NCBI RefSeq assembly: GCF_032362555.1
Contig: NC_083526.1
Coordinates: forward strand, 2,128,001 to 2,192,000
Direction of reading: 5' to 3'
Length of the DNA stretch: 64,000 nt
Source: Amyelois transitella
Lineage: Eukaryota; Arthropoda; Insecta; Lepidoptera; Pyralidae
A program made the position numbers and the translations under genes. The stretch's first letter is position 1. The number at the start of each line of letters is the position of its first letter. Shown here piece by piece: positions 26,190-38,005 of this stretch. The notes under the pieces were generated by a model. The model had not been told where the DNA came from, did no database searches, and saw only the letters and a list, made by a program, of their open reading frames with translations.

Positions 26190-27029
26190 AGACTGACTTG
26201 TGTCAGCGGTCGCGCGGGCGCTTGGCGAGCGGCGCGTGGTGGCCGAGCGTGACGAGCGCGGAGGCGAGCGCCAGCCCGCCCAGCGGCGGCGCGCGGCCCG
26301 TGCCGCCGTGGGCAGGCGCACCACCAGCGAGACTCACTTGTGTCAGCGGTCGCGCGGGCGCTTGGCGAGCGGCGCGTGGTGGCCGAGCGTGACGAGCGCG
26401 GAGGCGAGCGCCAGCCCGCCCAGCGGCGGCGCGCGGCCCGTGCCGCCGTGGGCAGGCGCACCACCAGCGAGACTCACTTGTGTCAGCGGTCGCGCGGGCG
26501 CTTGGCGAGCGGCGCGTGGTGGCCGAGCGTGACGAGCGCGGAGGCGAGCGCCAGCCCGCCCAGCGGCGGCGCGCGGCCCGTGCCGCCGTGGGCAGGCGCA
26601 CCACCAGCGAGACTCACTTGTGTCAGCGGTCGCGCGGGCGCTTGGCGAGCGGCGCGTGGTGGCCGAGCGTGACGAGCGCGGAGGCGAGCGCCAGCCCGCC
26701 CAGCGGCGGCGCGCGGCCCGTGCCGCCGTGGGCAGGCGCACCACCAGCGAGACTCACTTGTGTCAGCGGTCGCGCGGGCGCTTGGCGAGCGGCGCGTGGT
26801 GGCCGAGCGTGACGAGCGCGGAGGCGAGCGCCAGCCCGCCCAGCGGCGGCGCGCGGCCCGTGCCGCCGTGGGCAGGCGCACCACCAGCGAGACTCACTTG
26901 TGTCAGCGGTCGCGCGGGCGCTTGGCGAGCGGCGCGTGGTGGCCGAGCGTGACGAGCGCGGAGGCGAGCGCCAGCCCGCCCAGCGGCGGCGCGCGGCCCG
27001 TGCCGCCGTGGGCAGGCGCACCACCAGCG
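26190..27029 (-). repeat. Six 140-bp GC-rich tandem copies of the dsd terminal exon 3' end
   Basis: Each unit repeats the last part of exon 26 (CCCACGG...RPRDR-TGA) plus CACAAGTGAGTCTCGC. By eye the six units are identical to each other but lack one G of the genuine exon (CCGTGCCGCCGTGG versus CCGTGCCGCCCGTGG), so they are frameshifted. They lie in the presumed 3' UTR or downstream of dsd. Confidence 0.93.
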
Positions 27030-27042
27030 AGACTCACTTGTG

Positions 27043-28984
27043 TCAGCGGTCGCGCGGGCGCTTGGCGAGCGGCGCGTGGTGGCCGAGCGTGACGAGCGCG
27101 GAGGCGAGCGCCAGCCCGCCCAGCGGCGGCGCGCGGCCCGTGCCGCCCGTGGGCAGGCGCACCACCAGCGACAGCACGGCCGCGCGCCCGCCCGCGCACG
27201 GCTCCAGCGCCACCGGCGCCGGCGGCCCGCTGCCTGGGGTGGCATAACATGAAACACGTATAGTGGGAGTCTGATCTGGGGCGTGTACCGCAGGATGTGT
27301 TTACACAAATATGTACTTATATAGATATAATTCTATCAATAATATAATATTATCCATAATAGGCTATTTGACACTATTGAAAATATGCTACGAATTGTGG
27401 TAATCCTATTAGATAATAATATAACAGAACATGTTTTACTTTCATTTGTACTAAAATAAGCATATTTTTGACGATTTATCGTTTAAAAAATACAATAATT
27501 TTTAAATTCTTTTGAAAGACCGAAACGCTCTGTGATTGGTTACAACTCCGGTGACGTCACACGCAAGTAAACGTCAACTCCTCCTGTGTAGGTAGTTTGT
27601 GTGTTATTAATGTTTTATCCCAGATATTAAGCTATTTCGTGACATTGAACTATTTCAGCTTCATTTTATTACTTTAGTGAAATAAATTCCTGGTGTTTGT
27701 ATTCAAAATGGACAAAAATTTTGTGCGTGCCGACAACACAAACCTACCTGAGATTGATGCATTTATGGTTGCACTTTTCTTCAAAAACAACGCGGATTAT
27801 TATGGTGCAGAACTAAAGAATGTAAAAACAGCTGTGTAAGTATTTTAAAGAAATTATTTATTTAGAAATCTTTATGCCATTTCACGCAAAAATTTCGCAG
27901 AATTTTATTTTATAGGATATTTTTTATTGTTTGCTATAACTCAAATATTGCCAGCATACTTACATCAAAATGATCTTCACACATAAAAACATTTGAATGC
28001 GATAAAATACTCTTTGGATCTCTTCGAGCCAACTGCAACCACTTCTATGTCTTATTGGATTCGTTGGAACAGACACAAACACTTTTTGCGGAGTTTTTTA
28101 TTGAAGTATTTGTACATTGTGTTACTACACACCATTTATAAACAATTTTGTTTGATAAATTGAGAGAAATATAATCAAAATCATCAGTTTGCTTGCGTGT
28201 GACGTCACACAGCGTCCGCCATTACTATGAGAGCGTTTTTGGCGCGCTTTTTAAATTTCAACCTTTATAATTCATTTTTTATTATAAATACTGCGTATTT
28301 CTTGGAAATATAAATAAAGTGTGTTTATTATATCATAAAGAATAATTTTAAACCATTTCTAAAAAACAGTCAAATAGCCTATTATGTGATGTCCCAAAAA
28401 AAATTGTAAGGCACTTAAACTGGGATTTTTAGATAACACTAAAAATTCAAAATTCTTAAACAAAATATCTCCTACGTGTCGCTTACAATGTCGGCCTTTA
28501 GTTCGCAAGTTCAAATTATAGGACAAACAGCTTAAATATTTTTGCGCCATGAAAATTTTACTTCTAATTAAATGTAACAATATTTTCGCACCATAAATAT
28601 ATAGGACTAGAGACCGCCCGCGACTTCGGCCGCATGGAAACCCTATCAATCTGAAACTCTGGGCTAAAAAGTAGCATATGTGTTATTCTGGGTCTTTAGG
28701 TCTACCCACGTACCAAATTTCATCGTAATCGGTTCATTAGTTTTTGCGTGAAAGAGTAACAAACATCCATACTGACATCCTGACATACTCACAAACTTTC
28801 GCATTTATAATATTAGTAGGATAGATGTAGTAATACTGTAAGTATCAGTAAATCATTGGTCATCAAACTCACCTCCCCCCACCCAGCCCCGCTCCATCTC
28901 GACGCAGACCTGGCTGAAGGGCCGCGACGCCATTTGTTCCATTTCAACGAACAAACGCTGTCTTCTTCTGTATAAATCGTATTT
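27043..28984 (-). CDS. dsd: dsd exons 25-26: cytoplasmic tail
   Basis: Residues 1162-1261. Exon 25 (28873-28984) gives KYDLYRRRQRLFVEMEQMAS then RPFSQVCVEME; the MASRPF block is an attractin hallmark next to the membrane. Exon 26 (27043-27233) gives PVALEPCAGGRAAVLSLVVR, GLALASALVTLGHHAP and ends KRPRDR with TGA at 27043-27045, matching the conserved attractin C-terminus. Exon 26 is extremely GC-rich. A donor-like AAGTGAGT follows the stop by a few bases, so a 3'-UTR intron is possible. The tail ends about where other attractins do, so the protein looks complete. Confidence 0.9.
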
Positions 28985-31900
28985 CTGAAAAAAAAAATAT
29001 AACAATACATAAGTAGGTATAGTGCCGTGTGGTGCCGACACCAATGGAAAAAGTATAGGACAACTCTTTTGAGCCAAACAGCTGCACGTGGCCTAACAGC
29101 CTTTTCAAGACTGTTGGCTCTGCCTACCTTGCAAGGGATATAGACGTGATTATATTTATGTATGTATAACAAAACAATACGATTATGAGTGTCGGCGGAC
29201 GAGTATCTAAGGTAACTGACTCGTAATTTAAATAATTTTTTCATTCATTTGAGTGTGAAAGTTACATACATTTGTTTGAATGCCAACCAATATTCTTTCT
29301 TTTCGGTATGAGAATACAAAAGTCAACAACTAAAATGCAATCAGGAATAAGTTATGTTTCCAAAAGCGTAATAGCTTAACGAATTTTGTTGTATACGATT
29401 AAATATAATTTATTTTAAGGAAAATATGGTAAAGATAAGAGATATACCTGTTTTATTTTCCATAAAGCCGCCGCCACCAAAAGCAGCAGTAGAAAGCACG
29501 ACGAGAAAGTGATGAAGAATTGCTGCAGATTCAACTTCGGATACTGAAACAATAGGTTATTTTAAGGTTCTAATTCTATGTATGTATACCGTGTGGTTCC
29601 CGGCATTGAAGAATAGGGCCGCTCTATCTCTTTCCCATGGTCATAAAAGGTGATTAATGGATAGGCTAATAAACTTGGCGTTATTCTTGTAGACGATGGG
29701 CTAGCAACCTGTCACTATTTGAATCTCAATTCTTATCATTAAGTTATACACCTAACAAGAGAACGAACAGCTAACAGCCTAACAGGAAATACCTAGCATG
29801 GTAAAAATGAAGTTAGGTAAGGCCACTAACTTTGGTAATAGTTAGGGGTGACTAAGGGACTCTTTGGTGGTCAGGGGCATTACATACCTGTGAAAACGAG
29901 ATTTGTATCCACAGCGGTGGACGGAAATCGTACACGTATACGAAGAAAGTCGTCAGCGTAACGTTGTCTTCGACGCCGAAAGCGTGCTCCGATTTTGCGA
30001 ACCTGTAATGGAAAGTTCTGTAGGTCGTTATGTTGAATTTTAATTTTTAGATTGATAGTTGTTAAAAACTTGTTATATTGTTAGGATTTTAGATATGAGA
30101 GTGCCGTGTGGTTCCCGATACCAATATAAAAAGAATAGGATCCCTCCATCTCTTTCCCATGGATGTCATAAAAGGCGATTGGCTAGCAACCTGTCACTAT
30201 TTGAATCTCAATTCTATCATTAACCCAAATAGTTGGCCTTTCAGTCTTTTCAAGAGTGTTAACTCTATCTACCCCAGAAGGGAAACAAACGTGACCACAT
30301 GTATGTATGTATAAAAAACTCGCTTGTATCTGAAATTGGTACAGTTGACGTCACTGAATAGCGTCCTCTCCGCGGGATCGGCCCGGCTGCGTACAGTGAG
30401 GTTCATGCGAGCGTGTGCCGAGCATGTGATACTGAAGTCGGCATCTACATCGACATTATACCCTAACGACTCTGAAAGCACTTGTATCCATGGCCGTAAA
30501 CTTACAAGTGACACTTCAAAGACTTATATCCACGGCCGTAAAACTCACTTGTATCTGAAGTTGGTACAGTTGACGTCACTGAACAGCGTCCTCTCCGCGG
30601 GATCGGCCCGGCTGCGTACAGTGAGGTTCATGCGAGCGTGCGCCGAGCATGTGATACTGAAGTCGGCATCTACATCGACAGTATACCCTAACGACTCTGA
30701 TAGCACTTGTATCCATGGCCGTAAACTTACAAGTGACACTTCAAAGACTTATATCCACGGCCGTAAAACTCACTTGTATCTGAAATTGGTACAGTTGACG
30801 TCACTGAACAGCGTCCTCTCCGCGGGATCGGCCCGGCTGCGTACAGTGAGGTTCATGCGAGCGTGTGCCGAGCATGTGATACTGAAGTCGGCATCTACAT
30901 CGACAGTATACCCTAACAACTCTGATAGCACTTGTATCCATGGCCGTTAACCTACAAGTGACACTTCAAAGACTTATATCCACGGCCGTAAAACTCACTT
31001 GTATCTGAAATTGGTACAGTTGACGTCACTGAACAGCATCCTCTCCGCGGGATCGGCCCGGCTGCGTACAGTGAGGTTCATGCGAGCGTGTGCCGAGCAT
31101 GTGATACTGAAGTCGGCATCAACATCGACATTATACCCTATCGACTCTGAAAGCACTTGTATCTATGGCCGTAAACTTACAAGTGACACTTCAAAGACTT
31201 ATATCCATGGCCGTAAACTTACAAGTGACACTTCAAAGACTTTTATCCACGGCCGTAAAACTCACTTGTATCTGAAATTAGTACAGTTGACGTCACTGAA
31301 CAGCGTCCTCTCCGCGGGATCGGCCCGGCTGCGTACAGTGAGGTTCATGCGAGCGTGCGCCGAGCATGTGATACTGAAGTCGGCATCTACATCGACATTA
31401 TACCCTAACGACTCTGAAAGCACTTGTATCCGTAGCCGTAAACCTACCAGTGACACTTCAAAGACTTTTATCCACGGCCGTAAAACTCACTTGTATCTGA
31501 AATTGGTACAGTTGACGTCACTGAACAGCGTCCTCTCCGCGGGATCGGCCCGGCTGCGTACAGTGAGGTTCATGCGAGCGTGCGCCGAGCATGTGATACT
31601 GAAGTCGGCATCTACATCGACATTATACCCTAACGACTCTGAAAGCACTTGTATCCGTAGCCGTAAACCTACCAGTGACACTTCAAAGACTTTTATCCAC
31701 GGCCGTAAAACTCACTTGTATCTGAAATTGGTACAGTTGACGTCACTGAACAGCATCCTCTCCGCGGGATCGGCCCGGCTGCGTACAGTGAGGTTCATGC
31801 GAGCGTGTGCCGAGCATGTGATACTGAAGTCGGCATCAACATCGACATTATACCCTATCGACTCTGAAAGCACTTGTATCTATGGCCGTAAACTTACAAG

Positions 31901-34900
31901 TGACACTTCAAAGACTTATATCCATGGCCGTAAACTTACAAGTGACACTTCAAAGACTTTTATCCACGGCCGTAAAACTCACTTGTATCTGAAATTAGTA
32001 CAGTTGACGTCACTGAACAGCGTCCTCTCCGCGGGATCGGCCCGGCTGCGTACAGTGAGGTTCATGCGAGCGTGCGCCGAGCATGTGATACTGAAGTCGG
32101 CATCTACATCGACATTATACCCTAACGACTCTGAAAGCACTTGTATCCGTAGCCGTAAACCTACCAGTGACACTTCAAAGACTTTTATCCACGGCCGTAA
32201 AACTCACTTGTATCTGAAATTGGTACAGTTGACGTCACTGAACAGCGTCCTCTCCGCGGGATCGGCCCGGCTGCGTACAGTGAGGTTCATGCGAGCGTGT
32301 GCCGAGCATGTGATACTAAAGTCGGCATCGACGTCTGGCTTCACTGGCGCGTTCCGGAAATTAATGGCGGAAAGGTGGCGGTCTTCCTTCTTTGATAGGT
32401 TGAAGGTGAATTGGTAGTCTACAGCTAGGTCGTCTGTGAAAAAAAAAAAGTCATCTTAAGGGGATGAAACAATAGAAGTAAAAACCATAGTCACGTCTAT
32501 ATCCCTTGTGGGTTAGAGAGAGCCAACAGTCTCTGCGTACTTAACTACCGAATGTGCCGTGTGGTTCCCGGCACCAATGTAAAAAAAAGAATAAGACCGC
32601 CCCAAATCTTTCCCGTGGATGTCGAAATAGGCGACTAAGGGATAGGCTTGTAAACTTGCGATTGTTCTATTGGCTAACAACCTGTCACTATTTCCAAAAG
32701 TCTTTTCGAGATTGTTGGCTCTGTCTACGCCGCAAGGGACATGATCATTTGGACGGATGGATGGATTGCAGATGTCACCATTCGTACGAATCGTTAGCAT
32801 ATCACTCACAGTAACAAGCGCCCTTGTTGTACACGTCCGCGTGGTAGTGGTTGGTGTTGTCGCACTTGTCGCAGCGGTCGCCGGCCAGCCCTTTGGTGCT
32901 GCAGTAGCAGCGGCCGGTGTCCGGCGCGCACGCAACCGCTTGGGCGTTGCATTCGCATGCTGGAAAAAGAAAAATAATAACACATACATAGTTACATACA
33001 GTCAGTCAGAGAGACAGCAATCTCGAAAAGATTGAAAGGCCACGTTCAGATGTATGGTTTAATGTCTATACTAATATTATAAAGCTGAAGAGTTTGTTTG
33101 TTTGTATGCTTGTTTGAACGCGCTAATCTCAAGAACTAACTGGTTCGAATTGAAAAATTCATTTTGTGTTAAACAGACCATTTATCGAGGAAGGCTCTAG
33201 TTTATATAACATCATACGCTGCAACTATAAAGGAGCGAAGAAATAATGGAAAATGTTAAAAAAAACGGGCAAAATTATTCATCTTTGAGAGAACTCATTT
33301 GTTTTTTTCACATTCCTGATAAAAGCGCGTTCAAACAAACAAACAAACAAACTCTTCAGCTTTATAATATACATACATACATACATAAAATCACGCCTCT
33401 TTCCCGGAGGGGTAGGCAGTGACTACCTCTTTCCACTTGCCACGATCTCTGCATATTTCCTTCGCTTCATCCACATTCATAACTCTCTTCATGCAAGCTC
33501 GGCTAATAATATAAGTATAGATAATCCAAAGACACACTTACGAGTGCAAACTCCTCCGTTCAGCGGGTTGCCCCAGTGGCCCGGGGCGCAGGTCTCGCAG
33601 TGGTCGCCTATGGCGCGGCCGCTGCAAGGCTGGACACACCTCGCCTGCGAGTCGCAGTACGAGTGACCGTTGCATTGGCACGCTGGACAGCGGGTGAAGT
33701 GCCATCTGAAAATGAGAATATTTTTTTTAATCTAATGCGTAAAGAACAATCTATCTAATATATTTAAACGAGATATTCTTGTATATATATAATCAGGATC
33801 TCGGAAACGGCTCCGACGATTTTCATGAGAGTTACAGATAAGGGGCTTTTCGGCTCAAGGAATCGATTTATCAAGGTCCTAGGTTCGAGAAAAGCTCGGT
33901 TCCCAAGATATATATGCAAAGCTCGGTCAACCGGGTACTATGATTAATTTGGATAAAAATATAATAAATTGCGACTGGGTATCAAGGTACAGTTGCAACT
34001 GATCTGCGTACAAAGTTAAAACGTGATATGAAAGTTCTACCTGGCGTTTGTAAGTATGTAAAGGTCACGTACATAACCAAAGGGGGAATCATGACGAACG
34101 CTTGCTCAATAGCCCTGAATTAAAATCAAAGCAATTCCATATTAGCATACCCACTTAAATACCACAGGAATATAGTGCGTTCCATATATAAGCAGCGCAC
34201 ACGGCGAGAGCTGGCTGAAAACACAAGCACAAAACATTCAAAAAAAGAACACTAACCGATGTTGGGCGCAAACTCTGGGCGCGTGTGGGCGCCTGCTCCC
34301 CCCGGGCATGCACACCCCGCGCCCCCCGCCCGCGCCGTCGTCGCACCAGCCGCAGGCGGGCTCGGCGCGGCAGAGCGAGCACGACACGTGATAGATACTT
34401 AACTACCTAGATAGTCACCAAAGAAACAATAACGAAACATTTAAAATTAGAACACCATACCTGCATACCCACTTGAATACCACAGGAGCATAACGCGTTT
34501 CTTTTGTAAACGCACACGGCGAGAGCTGGCTGAAAACACAAAAACAAAAACACTAAAAACAGTTCAAAATAAGAACACTAACCGATGTTGAGCGCAAACT
34601 CTGGGCGCGTGCGGCCGCCTGCTCCCCCCGGGCATGCACACGCCGCGCCCCCCGCCCGCGCCGTCGTCGCACCAGCCGCAGGCGGGCTCGGCGCGGCAGT
34701 GCGAGCACGACACGTGATAGATACTCAACTATCTAGATAGTAACCAAAGAAAAATTAGAATACCATACCTGCATACCCACTTAAATACCACAGAAATATA
34801 GCGCGTTTCATATATAAGAGCTGGCTGGAAATTCAAACACAAAACAGTTCAAAAAAAGAACACTAACCGATGTTGAGCGCAGACTCTCGGAGCATGCGGC

Positions 34901-37900
34901 CGCCTGCTCCCCCCGGGCATGCACACCCCGCGCCCGCCGCCCGCGCCGTCGTCGCACCAGCCGCAGGCGGGCTCGGCGCGGCAGTGCGAGCACGACACGT
35001 GCGCGCCGCAGCCGTGCGCCGCGCCGCACGAGGCCGCGCCGCCGCCCGACGTGGACCACGCGCGGCACCCGCCCAGGGGGAACGAGGCGCCGTACGCGTT
35101 CTGGAATTTGTGTAAATATTATTATTATTATCTTTAGGACCAGCTCTTGCGTAGTGGTGTTAGTTACGTTTATCACTACATAGTATAAAACAAAGTCGCT
35201 ATTATAGTCTGTTTGTCTGTATGCTTAAATCTTTAAAATTACGCAACGGATTTTGATGCGGTTTTTTGTAACAGGTAGAGTGATTCAAGAGGAAGGTTTT
35301 TATGTATAATTTTTTCCGAATTTTGCACCCGTGCGAAGCCGGGGCGGGTCGCTAGTTTTCAGATAAGTGCCTTTATATGACCATGATCATCTAATCCGTA
35401 ATTGCCGGTTGCCGGCAACAATACAAAAGAGAATAGGACCACTCCATCTCTTTCCCATGGATGTCGTAAAAGGCGACTAAGGGATAGGCTCATGAAATTG
35501 CGATCCTTTTTTTTTAGGCGATGGGCTAGCAACCTAACACTATTTGGATCTCAATTCCACCATTAAGCCGAGCAGCTGAACGCGGCCATTCAGGCTTTTC
35601 GGGACTATTGGCTCTACCCCGTAAGGGATATAGACGTGGATATATGTATGTATGTATTATTTTCATGCAAGCTTTTTTTTGTAAATTATAATTTGAGTGC
35701 ACTTGCCTGGCGGTTAGCAAAATGAGGCCAAAGGTTGTGTTTCGCAAACTCAAATAATGCCTATTCTACTCTTGCTTTGAAAATTGAAACGCAAGGCTCT
35801 AGATGAAACACAACTCGGATGACCATGTTGTATAGTTTCGAGGCCGCCTAAGCCGAATGAATGGATAATGAAGAATTAAACATTTTGACGGCCTCTGTGG
35901 CGCAGCGGTAGTACGCTTGTCTGTGACACCGGAGGTCCCGGGTTCAAATCCCGGCCAGGGCATAATGAGAAAAGAACTTTTTCTGATTGGCCTGGGTCTT
36001 GGATGTTTATCTATATAAGTATTTGTTATAAAATATAGTATCGTTGAGTTAGTATCTCGTAGCACAAGTTTCGAACTTACTTCGGGGCTCACTCAAACAG
36101 TGTTTTTAAAAAAAAAAGTAAACGTCTTTAAACAGAAATCAAAAAATGTCAACGGTATAGCATAAGACTAAATATCAATTTCTCTTTTCTCCCATCAAAC
36201 AATTTATAAAATCACAAAAATTTTACTAATCAGGTCTATGAACATGAATCAAACTGACCTTATCAACACACCGAGCAGCCGAAGCGCACCAGATACATTC
36301 CTCGGCCGTGCAATTAGCGCATGTACGGTATGTCGAACATGCCGCGCTGCAACCGCCCGCGCTAGACACGCTCCTGAAAATTAAACATACGTAACTATAT
36401 AAATCACAATTTTTTATTTGTACAACCAAAAGGATTTTTAAACACTTATTTAAGTACATACATACATATGGCCACGTCTAAATCCCTTGCGGGGTAGACA
36501 GAGCCAACAGTCTTGAAAAGACTGATAGGACACGTTCAGCTGTTTGGCTTAATGATAGAATTGAGATTCAAATAGAGACAGGTTGCTAGCCCATCGCCTA
36601 AGAAAGAATCCCAAGTTTGTAAGCCTATCCCTTTTTCGCCTTTTACGACATCCATAGGAAAGAAATGGAGTGGTCCTATTCTTTTTTTGTATTGGTGCCG
36701 GTAACCACAAGGCACTTATATTGACTGAATTAAATTCGTTTCTCGCGATTTTTTAATAAGTTAAATTTAAAATAAAAGATACATCTGAATCCCATCAAAG
36801 CCATACAGTCTTATCAAGACTTTAAGATAAAAGCATGACCATACGTATTTCTGTACGCAAGGGATTTAGACGTGACTATATTTATGTATAAAAAAAATTA
36901 AATAATTACCTTATATCATCGGTGGAGTTAGCCGGCCTGCATTTAATACTGTCATAGTCCCAGTAACAAAGACGCGGACTGAGATCCTCCGTTGCCTGAC
37001 AAACGAAACGAACAATATACAGATAATTAGAACCGAAAAATAAAAAATATCTCTTTAATCAATATTAATTCGTATTAAGTAGTAACTACGTCTTCGTAAA
37101 AGGTAAAAATCTTTACACAAAAAATTAACTTTTATCCTTTGCTCCATTAAGACGCGACATTTGTAGCATTTAACTTTATTTAACCGATTAATTCCCACAA
37201 AATCAAACCCTGAAATAAATCTAAATGCATACATAAGAGTGATGCCTCTGATGGGCATAACAAGCTGCGCAGGAGTGGAATCGGCCGCACGCCTCCTTCG
37301 CAGTTTCTCCGCCGTTCGCGCCGCACTCTTCTATTGACAGCGCCATCTGTTGACAAAAGTATGGAATTTTGATAAAGATTACTCATGTATGTATGTCAAA
37401 TATATAATCACCCCTATATCACTTGCGGGGAAGACAGAGCCAACAGACTTGAAAAGACTGATGGGCCACGTTCAGCTGTTTGGCTTAATGATTCTCTTTC
37501 CCATGGATCTTGTAAAAGGCGACTAAGGGATAGGCTTACAAACTTGTGATTCTTTTCTAGGCGATGGGCTAGCAACCTGCCACTATTCGAATCTCAATTC
37601 TATCATTAAGCCAAACAGCTGAATGTGGCCATTCAGTCTTTTCAAGACTGTTGTCTCTGTCTACCCCGCAAGGGATATAGACGTGACCATATATATGTAA
37701 AAGAGGAAAAGGGAAAGAGGCGTGATTTTATGTATGTATGTGTATGTATGTATTTAACTGAAAATCAGCGTATTGCTCTACACCAATAAATTCGTTGAGT
37801 TGCGACCTTTTTGTATTGCTGCTACTCACACCCTATTAATTTGTATTTCATATGAAATTGTAAATCGTGTGTAGCAAATAAATGAATTATCTATCTATCT

Positions 37901-37953
37901 ATATGTATGTATGTATGTATATATATATGTATATATATGTATATGTATATGTG

Positions 37954-38005
<52 letters not shown>

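Noticed and set aside
26123-27308. Many overlapping Arg/Ala/Pro-rich frames on both strands
   Set aside because: Produced by the GC-rich 140-bp repeats. Only the frame ending KRPRDR-TGA at 27043 continues a real exon.
30317-32207. CRISPR-like array
   Set aside because: Units are over 200 bp, contain no short repeat/unique spacer structure, and derive from an exon of a eukaryotic gene.
30324-32417. Plus-strand open frames of 208 and 472 codons with 75-residue repeats
   Set aside because: They are antisense read-through of the exon 22 array. The units are 225 or 267 bp, both multiples of 3, so one antisense frame stays open. The coding sense is the minus strand.
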